This document shows positions 37,012 to 50,640 of a DNA stretch of 64,000 nucleotides, one piece after another; position 1 is the first letter of the stretch, and the number at the start of each line of letters is the position of its first letter. The DNA is taken from positions 104,264-168,263 of the forward strand of contig MU119316.1 in the NCBI GenBank assembly GCA_014904845.1, read 5' to 3'. The notes beneath the pieces were generated by a model. The model did not search any database. It was not told the origin of the DNA and saw only the letters and a program-made list of their open reading frames with translations. The position numbers and the translations under genes were made by a program. The DNA comes from Acephala macrosclerotiorum (lineage: Eukaryota; Ascomycota; Leotiomycetes; Helotiales; Mollisiaceae).

Positions 37012-38180
37012 TTGTATAAATCTTTAAGTACTTTTCAAATTACACACAACAAAAGTACACGACGTACTTTTTATTCGGTTCTTTACTCGACTTCTCTTCT
37101 TTCTACGTCCTTTTTATTGTATATACGCACTGGCTTTTTAATTTCATTACTTATTCACGCTTCCAAAATAAATCTCTTTAATAATCGTCGCACACAGATC
37201 GATATACTCGCATTAGCAAAAGTCAAATCGTCAATTAAAATTACAAAGCGTACTATTTTGTACGATTCACTTGACTCGACTTCTAAAAGTAATACTTCGA
37301 GCAAAACGAGAGTTTACTCTCTAGTAAACAAATTAAATGCTACAATTGGAACTGAAAAAACGCAATCGAAAACTGTCAAATCTGCGACAAATAATTCTTT
37401 TTAACTTCGAGTAACGTAAAAATCTCCGTGGGTAAAATACGAAAAGATTTATGACATTGAACTCGATAGCCCTATAAAAGTAATTATTCGAAAGATTTTT
37501 TTCATTAAACTCGTCCATGTGAAAATATTTTCAATTCAAGTAACTATAGAAACGCTGCATATATTTCGACAATTTCAGTACTACAATCTCGTTTTTACTT
37601 TCGAGACTTTCACAATCGACGATAGTCTTTATATTGTTCTCGAGTATATACTTATTTCTCTCGAGCGAATCGTAAAATCGCCAGCGTATTCTAACGAACG
37701 GCAACTCGCGACCATTCTCGAACAAATAAATTGTCGTAGTTTATTTAAAAACATATATTGATTACAGTAGATCGTAATTGATATAACTTATTTCACGACA
37801 AAAAGATTCGAACACTAATTTTTTACTTGCTCGAACATTCTACTAAATATAAATAGCGATATAAAAATCGGTAAATAGACTTTTTAATACGAGTAATATA
37901 TAAATTAATGCAATCTCACAACAAATCAAAAATGTTGTCACGTAATCTCACAATCTAAAAGCGAATCTCGTAATATCAAAATCAAAACTTTCTCGTTTAT
38001 CACGATAGAATTGATACAAAAATACGTTAAAAAGAATAAAACTATCGATATCAATAATCTAGATCGCTAGTCTTTAAACTCAAACGTTATCAAATTCCTT
38101 TTCGCAACGACATTAATCGCTTCTACGACGAAACTATTCGAAATATATTATTTCTCTTTTTTCACTTTTTAAAAGACTAA
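37012..38180 (+). pseudogene. Fungal protein-kinase-like domain protein, decayed
   Basis: Frame 1 runs from 37012 to 37761 with few stops. After a Ser/Thr/Lys-rich N-terminal part comes the kinase-like N-lobe: PWVKYEKIYDIELDSPIKVI, then IETLHIFRQFQ, DDSLYIVLEYILISLERIV and KSPAYSNERQLATILEQI. The C-lobe continues in other frames: RFEH-stop-FFTCSNILLNI (near 37810-37850) and IELIQKYVKKNKTIDINNLD (near 38010-38060), ending near 38180. The order matches a fungal kinase-like family in which the catalytic loop is degenerate (EHxSLTCSNILLN instead of HRDxKxxN), so the ancestor was probably a pseudokinase. It is cargo, not a transposition gene. Adjacent and divergent to DUF3723. Confidence 0.8.
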
Positions 38181-38821
38181 TTCTAACAATCGCAGTATTC
38201 GCTTTTAGTCCGTTTATAGTAGAAAAAATCACTTATCGACATAATATCTTTAGTCCAAGTCTGTATACGTAAGCGTTACAAATATACACTAAAAAAGTAA
38301 TCTTTGAATTAGTAATTGAAATTGTATTTGAATTCAAAAACTTATTGTATTACGTTTTCGTTGGATTACAAACTTTCCAAACTTGATTTCTATTCCATTT
38401 TATTCTATTCTAGTTTATTTATTTTGAATTACTTTAGTCTCGTTCAAACTCTATTTAAAGATTTTATTGTCAAGAAACTCTTCTTTTTCTTTTCTACTCG
38501 GAAATACTATAAATACAAAAACAACGTTACAATAAAAATCAACGATTGTAGTACTTAATGTAACTTTCTGCTTATTCTCAAAACTATAATTAGAACGATA
38601 CGAGAAAGTCAAAACGAGTATTTGTGCAAACCAATAGTCAGTTCTCATTCCAAGAAATAAAGAACTCAAAGTCAAAGCAAATTATACATATTTTAACTAA
38701 TACTAAGTTCACTATTGCAAATAATAATTACAATATTACTATTTCATTGTATAGTATTCTTGAGCTCAAAATTATAATTATAATTTGTTTTGTACGAAAG
38801 TACTAAATATTAAACGAATAC

Positions 38822-39742
38822 TTAAAAAAGATTTTTAAAATTAATTATTTTAGTATTTTGATTATAAGTAGTCCATGCCATTATACAATTAATTGAGGTT
38901 CGCGGCATATTCATAAGGCGTACTAGTAAATTCTGATCTCGAGATTGATTTAAACATGTAAATACGAGATTAAATGTATTTTTGAGAGAATAATCGATAA
39001 ACGAATCCAAGTCGAAGAATTCTATATTACTTAGATTTAATCGCTGCAAATCGCTGTCTTGAAAATCCAGAAATTCTTTCTCGCTAGTAAACGGTCGTTG
39101 TACACGTTAATTATCGTTCTAAGAATAATAGTCTTGAAAATTAAGAAATTTTCTATTATATTCTAATTACAATTGTACAAACTTATTATCGTCTTTAAAA
39201 CAAAAAAAATCTTCTATAAAACTATTGAACTTTTAATTAAACTCTTAGTAATAATCGGATTTTTCGTGACATGTTAATAAATGTACAAACTTACTATAAT
39301 CCGTAGTAAAATTAGATGAATTTCTGTTCTCAATCTCAGTATTAAAAGAGCGCGATCGAATATTTTCAAATGTACAGTTTGAACGACTATTTTAAATTGA
39401 CTTTATCGTGCTTTGAATATAAAATACTTACGGATTTCTGTTCTCAAAATCTGCACTAAAAGAGCGTAATTAAAGACTTTCAGATGTAATTTGAATATAG
39501 AACTGCTCATTAGCGCGCCTTTGATTAAAGAAAGAATTAATTATCGCATCGATTTAACGAGAATCGATAATATCAATATCGAACTTGAAAAGTTTCTTTA
39601 AGGAACTATTTTTAAACTGTGGCAATAAATTAGAAGTGAGTATCTCAAGTACTAATTTTCGTGGTAAAAACCGATTGTTTACTATTTGTAAAAAAACGGC
39701 AAACAAATTGCAAATTTGCTTCTTTAGATTTAATCGAATCAA
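38822..39742 (-). pseudogene. Unidentified decayed frame with ~114-bp internal repeats
   Basis: Open pieces at 39554-39742 and 38822-39049 are linked by a region that reads with scattered stops (FNTEIENRNSSNFTTDYSKF, FLDFQDSDLQRLNLSNIEFF). TTTCTGTTCTCAA recurs at 39321 and 39435 (114 bp, 38 codons) and TGTACAAACTTA at 39173 and 39282 (109 bp), so the middle is a degenerate tandem repeat. No domain is recognised. Confidence 0.35.
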
Positions 39743-39942
39743 ATCGATATAATCAAAGAAAAATAGTATTTGAGATCGCGAGAGTCCATAAAAACTGAAT
39801 TATAATTAGTAGAACAAAGTATTATACTAATAGTAAATCAAAAACAAATTTACTTTTTATTAATCAATTTTTTAAGAAAAAGAAACACGATAGTAATATC
39901 GTAGCGTTGAATTATTCTCGCCAGCGACTCTTTTAATACTAT

Positions 39943-41340
39943 TCAATAATCAAGTTTTTTTTTGACGTTTTTTTGTAAGTTTTTTTTTTCAATTATTTGT
40001 ATATTTTTCGTTTTTTTATTTAATTTCTTCTTTTTATATTTGATTATATCTAAAAAAAAAAAATCAGTAAATTGATCTTTCGGCGATAATTGAAGCAATT
40101 GCTTTTTTCGTCTTTTTTTAAGTACTATTCTCTTGGTATTTCTTTTCTCAATATATTTGTTTATTAATTCTACTAAAACTATTCTCTTTGAGATACGAAT
40201 TACTATTCGTCTATAATTTACAAACTTCTTTTTTTTCTCGTTTCTAACGATGCGATTTTTGAGCTTTTTAAGTTTTTGATTTGAGGTTGAGATGATATTA
40301 AGACTTGAATTTTGTTTCGAATTTTCAATGCAATCGTTTGCGAAAAAAAGCGAAGTTCGCTTGTAATTGAAATAATCTCAAACAATTGCGAGTATTGTAG
40401 TATCGACGATTCTCTTTAGTTTTGCGTACAAAACCGCAGATAATCGAATGAATTTATTACTTTCTTCGTTCGATAGATCAACGTCGAGAAGTACAGAAGA
40501 AAAACACTGTAATCTGACAATCGTCGGCAGAATAGTCGCGACTATCGAGAGTCGATCGTTTTTGCGAGCTTTCGATATCTTAGACTATTGGTTATGCCTT
40601 CCGTTTTAATCGGTTTCAAACAGAAATTCGAAAAACCTAGAAAATTGGAGATTTCTACTCTTGAGCTCGATTTTAGTAGTATCGATAGTCTCGATATAAA
40701 GACGTTTTGAATCTCTTTTTCGCTTTAAGTTGTATTTGCGTTTTCGAGATAAATATTGTGAAATGTTTAACTCGTTTTGTGTTAATAACGTGATCATTTG
40801 TTCTAAAGACTGATCGTTCAAACGAGCATTTTAATCGTAGAAATCGTTACTGTAATCAATTGAAAATCAGTTGTCGAGACTCGTCGAATATTGAGAACTA
40901 ATACTCTACTCGCTTTCAAAGTCGTCTACAGTCTCGATATATGTATCTTTTGACGATCGACTTCTTTGCTCGAACTCGTATTGAGCAATTAGTAAATTCT
41001 CATCGTGATACTTTTCAGAAAAGTTTTTGTACTACTCAATGAAATTATTACAATCAAACGATTCTTCTCGTACAACGTACTAAGAGACTAGAAATGTAGA
41101 AATCTAATCGTCATAATCAGACTCTTTTTGTGTGATATGTTGAAAGACTAAAGACGTAAGAATTTGCTCGCCGAGTGTATTAGAATTGCAAGATATCAAG
41201 GCAAAAATTGGAAAAAACTTCGACCGTATCACTTTCTGAACTGCGATCACGATCGCATCACAAGCGATTGAATTGTCTTCGAAATATCGAATAATGATTT
41301 TGTTCCGTAGTCAGCGAACGACGTACTTGAACACTTAACA
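39943..41340 (-). pseudogene. Unidentified decayed gene, ~465 codons in a single frame
   Basis: One minus-strand frame holds from about 41340 to TGA at 39943-39945. The last 144 codons have no stop at all but also no start codon. Pieces include DAIVIAVQKVIRSKFFPIF, LLTQNELNISQYLSRKRKYN, KLKRIVDTTILAIV and KLKKLKNRIVRNEKKKKFVN. Two neighbouring 20-codon units (LTSLVFQHITQKESDYDD and STFLVSQYVVREESFDCN, 41041-41160) look like a tandem duplication. The C-terminal third is strongly basic. Stops are TAG, TAA or TGA at positions fitting Gln, Trp or Arg. Family unknown. Confidence 0.5.
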
Positions 41341-43689
41341 GACTATTAGAAATGCTCGATCAAGAAAAAGAAAAAAGAAAAGAAAGTACTATACTTAGTC
41401 TACTTTTGCGATATTTCGAACATTCGACTTTGATTCTAAATCGAAAAACGCTATCTTATTAATCTGAGATTGTATTCTTACTACCTTTGAACATTTGTCT
41501 ACTCAAAGATCGTATAGTGTAGAACAGACGGTCTTAAATGAGATGTTCGCAGTGTATACAAAATCAAAATTTCTAATCGATAGAAACGGTTAAGAATTTG
41601 ATCTTTGCATTTTCCAACGCTAATCGATTCGAAAAGCGTATTCAGTTCTCATTCTAAAAATACTTTTAATTTCTAATCTACACTGAATAAAGAAATAATA
41701 TATATAATTAGTTAAAGTGAATATTTTGAATGCAAACTACTTTTAATTACTTTTTTTTAAAACTACGAAATAATTACATTTGAATTTGCAACTTTTTATT
41801 AAAGAAAATTCTCAAATCGTAGTAGCGAAAGAAATCCCACTATTTTTCTTTGTAGTTCGATGATTCTACGAGAACTTTACTTTTTCTCAATTATTCGTCA
41901 AATCGCTAGAAATATATCACGAGCAATAGACAAATCAGTACGCTTAAATAAGAATCTAAATATTTGAATTATCTATTCTAATAACTCTTCAATTAAAAAA
42001 ACTCGCTCTAGAAATATAAATGCATTTCTATTGTCTGCTTTGTACTATGATTCAATAGTACGCTTCGAGTCATATAATTCAATCTAATTATATCTCTAAT
42101 CTTATCGCGTTGTACTAGTTTGATTTTCGACGTTTGTACAAACAACTTCTTTTTCAAGAAAGTTTTCATTACTAAAAAAGACTACCACGTTTAAATCATA
42201 TTATAATTTATCGAAAGCGATATTTATATAACTTCGTTACGTTTTTCGATTCCGTGGAAAAAGTTCTACGACACTTTTTTACTTTTTTCGCATAATAAGT
42301 AGATTGTAAGTACGAAAAAGTTTATAGTTTGATTTTTATCGTTCGATTTCACTCGCAAAATCTCGTCTTTTATCGTGAATAAAATGACGTTCTTACAAGT
42401 AATACAAATTAACACAATATAGATTTTTCGATTCGAAGAAAAAATAATCCAATTATCTATTTCGAGTTCAAATTAATAAATAATGCGTCAAACAACGAGA
42501 TTTGAAAATTCGATTTCAATCGTATTCAAAGATTGGTACTGTCTACTAACGATCGTATAATGATTCAAGCTTTTTAAATTACTCTCTTTTTAGAATATAG
42601 AAACTACAATTGAATAAATATTAATTAACGTTTATTTCTACGTATCGAAAATCTCTGTATACCGAAAAAAAAAATAAATACTTTGATTTTAAGTATCTTA
42701 AAATCTGTGTATACTTTAATATTTTCTATAATTTTTTATAAGTTATATTTTATAGCCATTTTCGAATACTTTAAATTCCTTCTACTAGAAAATCACGTTC
42801 GTATTATCGCTTTTACGTTTGATTTGCAAAGAGTCTCTTTTTATAGTATAATAGAATTCTTTTATTATAGTTCTACTATCGAGCTTATATTATCTCTAAT
42901 ACTTATAAAAGAGTTTTATTCGAGTTCTAAGGTCTTATACTTATACAGGAAATCGTTATCAGTCTTGTAATTACCGTAGCGCGCAAATTCATATATGATC
43001 GCTACACTGATCTATATCTCGAATTAAAGCGAATAACGATTTTGATTAATGCGAAACAATCTCACAATATTTACGTCGTAATATCAATTATAAAGCTTTA
43101 AATATAAAAACCAATAATAGCTGGAGATACTGTAGTACTAGTGCACTATATTCAACTTAGTAATAACTTTTATGTTTATTTGGCGTAATTAGTCCAAGTA
43201 CGAAAATCGCAAAATCTTGAACATAATAAACTATGTATTTAAAGTCGCATTCAAACTAGTATCCACTTTATCGTCTCGCATTTATCAAAATCTCGCATAC
43301 TAAAAATCTTTAAGCATACTACTAAGTGGCGACTAGACCAGCTCGTACAATGTCTACTACTCTCAAGCTAAATCACCGGAAACTTATTATATACGAATCG
43401 ACACTTAAAAAAAATGCAAATATTATTAATTAAACAACATATTTTGAATTCAAGCTCTTGTTAAGTACTACTTGAAACTCAACAATCGAGACACTTGTAT
43501 TGTCAATGCAAAAAATCAATAGATTCGTAGCAATTTCAATGTCTGTATATCTATCGAGATACGATCGACCCGCTTCTACGAGAAACTTCTCGATACAATC
43601 TATCAATCTCGTCGCGATAAACTGTCTTTAAAAAAGCAAATACTCCGACGAAAGAATCGCGTTTAAATATATTCTGTGACTATTACATA
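41341..43689. other. No gene firmly recognised; may include upstream LINE remains
   Basis: I looked for reverse transcriptase motifs upstream of the LINE C-terminus and found none I can defend. A 95-codon plus frame at 42683-42970 is hydrophobic and Ile/Leu/Phe-rich. The LINE is either 5'-truncated or unreadable here. Confidence 0.4.
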
Positions 43690-44131
43690 AGATCTTACGA
43701 TTATACTATAACTTAAAAAAATAGCAAAGTACTCTACTTATTTAAATGCGCACAGAGAAAATTGAACTAAGAAACTTTCGTAGAAAAGAAGAGTACTGAA
43801 AGTCGACGATCTCGAATGCGACTGCGACGAAGAACGGCAAACTGTAGACTACATTCTATTGAAATATCGAACAAATAATGACGTATAGAGAAGAGTATTT
43901 GAAAAGAAAGAACGAATAGATCTAAAAACAATCTTGAACAAACTAAAATCAATTACAAAAGCAATCGAATTTATGGAACAAATGCGTCTTTTTAAACAAT
44001 TTCGAAGTTGCGATATAGCGCAAAGAGACGAAATGAAGCACTGGAAGAAGACTGAAAGTACGAGAATACGAAGTTTCTTATCGCCGTCAAATTACTCTAC
44101 GTATTTAATTAATAAGAACTCTCTAATTTGA
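43690..44131 (+). pseudogene. C-terminal end of a LINE (Tad1/I-type) reverse transcriptase protein
   Basis: It reads STLLI-stop-MRTEKIELRNFRRKEEY. A single-base frameshift near 43801 follows, then DDLECDCDEERQTVDYILLK, RRVFEKKERIDL and KAIEFMEQMRLFKQFRSC. This is the terminal region of fungal LINE proteins after RNase H: QLRTGKIGLxxFL, then a CxC...H zinc-knuckle-like CCHC (here His has become Tyr, and the last Cys is not seen), then a helical tail. LINEs copy themselves by target-primed reverse transcription. The upstream ORF is missing or unreadable, so it is probably a 5'-truncated copy inside the larger element. Confidence 0.75.
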
Positions 44132-44754
44132 TTATCTTTACTAAAAGCTATTCATTTGAGACTTATATAAATAGTAATCAAACTGAATATTTTAAAAGTT
44201 TCATTCGCGGAAACGAATTCACAATTACATAAAAATAAAAATAGTAAATTAACAAATTGCCAAGAAGTACTAGTAGTCCAATTAACGGTCTACGATCGCG
44301 ATAATAACTTGCGTAGATTTTTGAACGAGAAAAGTTTGAATAGTACTATTGTAATAAATTGTTTTTAATTGTATTTATTACTTGAACTAAGCAAAAAAAT
44401 GTAAATAAACCGTTGTATAAAAACACTTAAACAACGTAGAAAGCGTACGCATAAAGAGATCCTCGAATCCAAAGATTTTAATATCGCGAACATAACGTAT
44501 AAATATAATTAGTTAGTGCGCAGTCTTTGCTATACGAATGTTCTTTATAATTATAATGTTTTTATTTTGAAAAAATACTGCGTATTAGTATATTTGAGTT
44601 GACAGTAACGACTAATAATTAAAGAGATTAAATATCTCAAAGAGAATAATATTCAATTTACTGCGATCGCAAAAAGTACAATTCAATCTTTTAATAATAT
44701 TGAAAGCTTTTATCGAAGTCGCTATTGCGCGAGCGATAGAGTCTCAAAATAATA
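44132..44754. other. No gene recognised
   Basis: AT-rich sequence that may contain the LINE 3' untranslated region; no tail or target duplication is evident. Confidence 0.4.
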
Positions 44755-47030
44755 TTACGCAATACGTCGCAAATTGTAAGAAAATGAAAAAGAATTATTA
44801 GAATCGTCGCTAAAACTCGAAACTCGTTGATTGCGACTAGATCGAATAATACTAAAAAAATTGTGAGAGACTTTGAGCGGGCGAAAGTGAATTAGACTGA
44901 GTGAGAGAAAACGAACAAGAGAAATTGAATCGTGAATTTTAAAACAGTATTCTAAGGAATTGATTACTTTCGCTGACTCAACATTTCCCAAACATTATTT
45001 GGAAATTCGCTATCGCCGATTTATCATTTATTCGTTTCTACGAGCGCATATCCCACTGCAACTCGCCATACTATCAGTGGCAGCGCTAGTAAACCGTTCA
45101 ACAGTACTTCAAAATAACAAACTACAAACGTGTATTTCTAGATTGTTGAGTATCGATAGATGAGTAGAACCGATTCTGTGAAATCTCTTTAGAAAGTTCT
45201 ATTATCGAAGAAATCTCTAGACTATTCGATCAATAGATCGACAGCATCTTCTAAGCGTGTAAATCTCCTATGAAATTCGAATAAACAGACTATTGATTTG
45301 TCTCTTATTTATCACTATCGAGTCGAAATACGCCGCTAGAGAAATGCACTTTTTAATCTTATTATTATACTCGAAGATATTCTTTTCGTCACGATCGCGT
45401 CTAATACTAATACACCGTTTTAGAGCTTTTCTTAACGGCCTGAGAAACGTTCTCGACTAAACAATTACACGAGAATGACGACACGAAGCTCGAATAGAAC
45501 GAAAAAAATCTCTTCATTGAAACGTCGAAACGGATCTCGTTAGAATTCCTCGCAAAAGAAGATCGACTCGCTCAATCTCTCAAACGATTCCGATCACAGT
45601 ACATCTCGAGGCACTTCCACGCAATCGAATAATAATATGATTCTTTCTTCGAGTCAATAACAGAATCAACTAAAGTATTTTCACTCTAATACCTACGGTC
45701 TGACTCGAAAGTATACAAATCGATCGTCCACTAACGATTATTAGTATCATGAAACTGCTGAACAGCTTGATAGAGAAAGCTATAAAAGACTTCTAAAGAT
45801 ATCTAAATTCCCATACCTTTGTCGCACGCTCTACTTTCGAATCTGGCTCTTTTCACCTTTATGCTTTCAAGAAGTATACGTAAAAACATATTTAATATTT
45901 GGTTACTCAAACTACTTCTCTCTATTCAACTCAGCAGAAAATCCCTTAAGACTCAATAACCACGCCGCAAGTTCTCTCTACCTCTTCTTCAGCTCCGCAT
46001 ACTCTGTCTCCAATCGCCTCTGCACTCAATTCTGCTTCCACTATTTCGACGCCTCGACACCTGGTCTCTCGATATACCGCCCTATTATCGGATCCAGTCT
46101 TATAGTATAATCTGCCAATCAAAGTAGCGCGAAACATATTAAATTCGACCGCACAAACATACTTATATTCGTACGCGTATTGCTCGTCGTCTCTCCGAAG
46201 GCGAAGTAATTGAGACTAATAATCATAGATGTGTAGTTCGCGCGGTATAGCGTATGCAATTGTTCTGGCGTGGCTCTCGAGCGTAGCTCCAGTAGCACGG
46301 GACGACATAATATCCACTTATTGATATCTATTGATTGTTGGTCTAGATTAAATCGAAATCATGTGTACAGTGACTTCTTTTGAATATCGAGAAAAATAAG
46401 CGATAGTTCCATTGCGACGTTGCGAAAGTCTTGAGAGAGAGTGCCGTATTGCTCATCGACGGATTTAGCGTAGTACGACCGCATAACTTTATTGGGCCTA
46501 AAAGACCACGTAGAGGAATTTTCGAGCTCGGCGCTGATGTGAGTATGCTTTTTATTGCGTGTGATTCTTCGCCTTATTTTGAGTGCGTCGTCGAGATCAA
46601 AGACGTATTATATTGATCGTAGACCTTTGCTGCGTCTTAAAAGGCCGAATGCAAAGCAAAAACTTTCACTATTGTATTTATCAACTGTAAACGAGCGAAA
46701 AGCCAAGAATCCGATGAGCAAACTATTGATAGCTCTTGAGACACGTCGTCGAAAATTTTCTCTCTCTCTCTATAGAAGAAATACATCGCTAGTCTCAGTC
46801 TCAAGATCGTTATTATATACGCAAAGTCCTATAAATTAAATCGAGTTGTATATCAAAGACTTTTTATTTTCTTCAAACTTCTCTAATAGTACTATAAAAT
46901 CTTACTATAGTTCTTTTGATAAGTTGAGCGCGAAACTCTACACATTCGAGGCCGTAAACAGAGTTTTATTCGTTGCAAGTTCATCGGTTATCCGTTTCCA
47001 AGTCGTTACATTACTACACATATTCTTATA
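44755..47030. other. Less AT-rich block with several competing frames
   Basis: GC content is visibly higher than elsewhere inside the element, especially 45950-46600. The minus frame ending at 45946 has 63 codons from ATG (46135-46137) and continues upstream in the same frame for 27 more (QLLRLRRDDEQYAYEYKYVC, then AVEFNMFRATLIGRLYYKTG, then Glu/Ala/Val-rich EIVEAELSAEAIGDRVCGAE). Plus frames at 46431-46616 and 46555-46839 overlap others. The plus frame near 45480-45620 (FIETSKRISLEFLAKEDRLA, then SLKRFRSQYISRHFHAIE) also looks like protein. I cannot decide which strand was coding, and no family is recognised. Confidence 0.4.
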
Positions 47031-49899
47031 AATAGCTCGAATAGTCGTTCTACTGTTTCTAGTCTATACTAGCCAGCGATTCTCAATAAATCTACGATTT
47101 CGTTAAATTGATAATGCATATCGAACAATCGTAATTGTCGTTACTATAGACAGAGTCAAAACACTAAGTGAATCGTTATTGTTATTCGAGAGAAACGATA
47201 AAACGATCAAAGCGAACGAGACGACGAGTAACGTAGAGATAATTGTTCACTACTAATGCTCGAAACGGGCGATACGGAAACGAAACGTCTACATGCTCTG
47301 ATCTATAGCGACGGCAACGATAGTCGTTACTAGGTCTTGTAGTAGAGATGTTACGACTGCGAGACCGATAAAGCTCTATAGTAAAACTGTGCGATCGGTA
47401 GCGTTGGTAAAGTGAGCCGTGGGACTATTACTAGATAGCGATTAGTATTCGCTTATTGTAACGAAGAAGCAAATAGTGTACAACAACGATAAATACATTT
47501 TAAAAGATTGTTTAAATATCTTGAAAGAGACGTATAGTCTCAATTATTGTATTTACCGATCGCAAAAATAACTAATAAAAGATTTATGATTAATTTCGTC
47601 AAACAATAACAGCGCAAAAAGCGACAAATTCTGCATACTAGTAAGAAAAAAGAAATGCGAAAATGCGTTCGAGTTTCAGTCACAGAACTTGATCTAATGT
47701 CTTGGTAAAAACGAGATAGCGAGATGGCGAAATGAGTAATCTCTCGTTTCTCCAATTTTCAAAGAACGATTATTCGCTTGCAATAGTCATAAAACGTAAT
47801 TATACGAAACATTATTAAATACGTTCTGAATTAGTACGAACTAAACAATTTATCAAAACATATTAGCGAATTCTCTATAATCTCTTTTTACTACAGTTTT
47901 TATCGACTTTTTCTATTCACGTTTCAGAGTATCAGCGTACGCAGCGCGCGTTACTAATTAGAATACGAAGAATTGTTTTAATCTTTTTAATATTATAGTA
48001 TAAATCACGAAATTTGTCATATATTAAGAATTATAAATAATGACGTAATAATCGGAATAATATTAATAAGACTTAAAACTCGAAAATAATTAAAGTATTT
48101 TGTACTTCGTACAGCAAATTTTAATGTAATTATTTACTAATTATTTTTAAACTAAATCTACTTCTGATTTTGGATTTTATTTTAATTTTAATACTCTAAT
48201 TTGAGCTTTGTTATTTCATTTTTGGATTAAAACGATTGAATAGCAACTTCGTATAGAATTAAAAACGTAATTACCTGTAGAAACTTTTAGAAGAACGCTA
48301 TACTTTTACGTAATATCTATAAAATGCGTAATAAAATACGATTAGTGTAATTATAAATACAATATAGAATAAAAACGATAAATTTTTTCTCGTTTATTAA
48401 AATGCTTAGTATTTTGTGTACTTTTTACTTTTGTTCGAATAAATTCAATAGATAGATTTCTTTGTATTTTGTATTTTCAAACCTTGAAATTATATTTGAA
48501 TTCAATAGAAACTCTATATTACGACCTCGAATTTTAGAGACAAATCGATAATTATAATAAAATAAAAAATAATATTTATAGTAGTTTTTTACGTTTTCAA
48601 TAAAACGATCGATAGTATAATCAAACTATAGTATTTTTCTAATTACAAGTCGATTTCTTATAGAGAAATAATTAAAAAACAATAGTAAACTGATTATAAT
48701 TTTATATATTTATATGGTAAAGATTTAAAACTCTCAAATTATATAGTTTTTTCGATACGCAAAGTTTTTCGACACGTAGAAATAGACGTTAGCGAAATAA
48801 AACATAAGTAAAAGTATTCGTACAATCGAGACCGAGTATTCTCGCTCGTTTTTAGTATATACGAATTTTTCTATTCATTATTAATTAATATGAGATAACG
48901 TTATTATACTTTAACGATTTATTTTGTTTCTACGATCTCAATTCAGCGTCGGTTCGCGTTTCAAATTGTAGTGAAAAAAAGCGAAATTCGTCGAAATCTG
49001 CGATAAGAATTACGAAAATATTGAACGATCTTTTGAGATTGATAATTCTCACGCTGTAATCGTTTTAGTAAATTCGACTGTTTTGAAAAAGATCTCGCGA
49101 ATCAAATGATCAATCCAATTTTCCAAAATTATTTCTTTTTATCTCGACGACAATTTTTATGTTCTAGTCAATTCTGAATTTCGCACGCTTAAAAATTATA
49201 CGATTTATCTATATTTGAAAGAATTTTTACTACGAATATACTATTAAAATCAATCGCTTGTCCGATTTAAATCTTTATAAAAACTTTAAAAAAACGTTGT
49301 AAACGATTCAAATTCTCTCTATAATTTATTTGTTTTATAGAAGCAATCGATTTTGATTACCTTTGATAGAGAAGTCTCTATCGAAAGACTTTAAAATAAG
49401 CAGTATCCAGTTTAGACTTTTTCTAGTTCAAATATTTACATTTTAAGATCACGAGATCGCACATTTTGAATAAAAATAATTATCGATATTTGTTTGAAAT
49501 CACAAAGCAACTATTTTTAACTTGCAATTTTTTGATTGAGACTATCTCTCAATTCTAGTAAATACAGAGATTTCACTATTTTCTTTGCAATTCGATTTTC
49601 TTAGTAAAGTCTTATAATCGTTTTTTTATTCGATTCTCAAATTTTTTTTTTTTTTCTTTTTTCTCGAGATCGATCTTATTCTCGCTTTATTTTCTATAAT
49701 CGTTTGTTTTTATCTGTATAGCGAATAATTATTCTCGTTTTCGCTTATTAATTATAGATATTAACTTTGTATATACTATTGTTATAAGTAGTAGTTTCTG
49801 TTTTTTTCTACTTATTAATAGTCTCTTTTTAATTGTTCGTTTTACTAAGTATTTCTTTCTTTTTATATCAAAGCATTTGATCTACCGTTATATTTTTTA
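47031..49899. other. No gene recognised
   Basis: The 47100-47520 part is richer in G and C and opens in more than one frame. A 71-codon minus frame at 47540-47755 (HFAISLSRFYQDIRSSSVTE) has no known match. The rest, 47760-49899, is AT-rich and stop-rich. Confidence 0.4.
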
Positions 49900-50640
49900 T
49901 TGATACCGATTTCTAAATTCGTAGAATCGAATCGATATTTTAGTGCAATTGATTTACATTGCAAGGAATATATATTGCTTCGAGTTTTGAGATACAATTA
50001 TTTTATAAGTCGAATTTCGAGTCGAGATACTCGCGATAATCAATTTAATTCCACTGTTCGCAGTTTCTTATTTCGGTACTCTCGCAAATTTACTAAATGT
50101 AACTTTTAGTACATTTCGACAGATTCATCGATCGACAAATGTAATGGCGATTATACTTACTATTTTCCATTTGTTAATCATAATAATCTCGTAGTACTCT
50201 TTTCTTTTAAATCTGTCCAAAAACAAATTTGCAATCATTGTAAGTAATCTTTTGCCGACATTTCTCCACTAACAGTCTACATAAAAAAAATCATTACTAG
50301 AGTTCATTATTCTGCTTTTTTTATTTCTTTTTCGCTGGCTTTTTTACGAACTCTTTTTTCGCATCTACTAAACTTTGATTGCGCTCGCTATTTACTCTAT
50401 CTAGCGGTATTTACTCTCCGAGAAAGCCTTTTTTCGCATGTATTTATACATCTCAATAAAACTGTTTTTATTTATATGCATTGCTCAAAAATATATAATC
50501 ATTCGCTGAAACGATGTTTTCCGTTACAATAGCGCGCGAACTTATATCGCCCACGAATATAGCGCAATCAAAGTTCGCGTACAATTTCAAAAATCGCTTG
50601 ACGTCAAAATTGAACAAATAATCAACTTGTGAATATAAAT
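49900..50640 (+). pseudogene. Decayed frame with possible C2H2 zinc fingers
   Basis: A single frame runs through with few stops. After a 69-codon open piece it reads QICNHCK-stop-SFADISPLTVYI, a C-x2-C-x4-F-x5-L pattern with His changed to Tyr, followed by Phe/Leu/His-rich stretches (SHLLNFDCARYLLY, SHVFIHLNK) that could be further damaged fingers. It lies ~1 kb upstream of the hAT frame on the same strand, but I do not see a link to it. Weak call. Confidence 0.3.

Noticed and set aside
41341..43689. Reverse transcriptase domain of the LINE
   Set aside because: I found no FADD/FVDD or GIPQGSP-like remains that hold up in frame.
49900..50640. BED zinc finger of the hAT transposase
   Set aside because: The C-x2-C piece is ~1.1 kb upstream of the first readable hAT segment, with no frame linking them, so I list it separately with low confidence.
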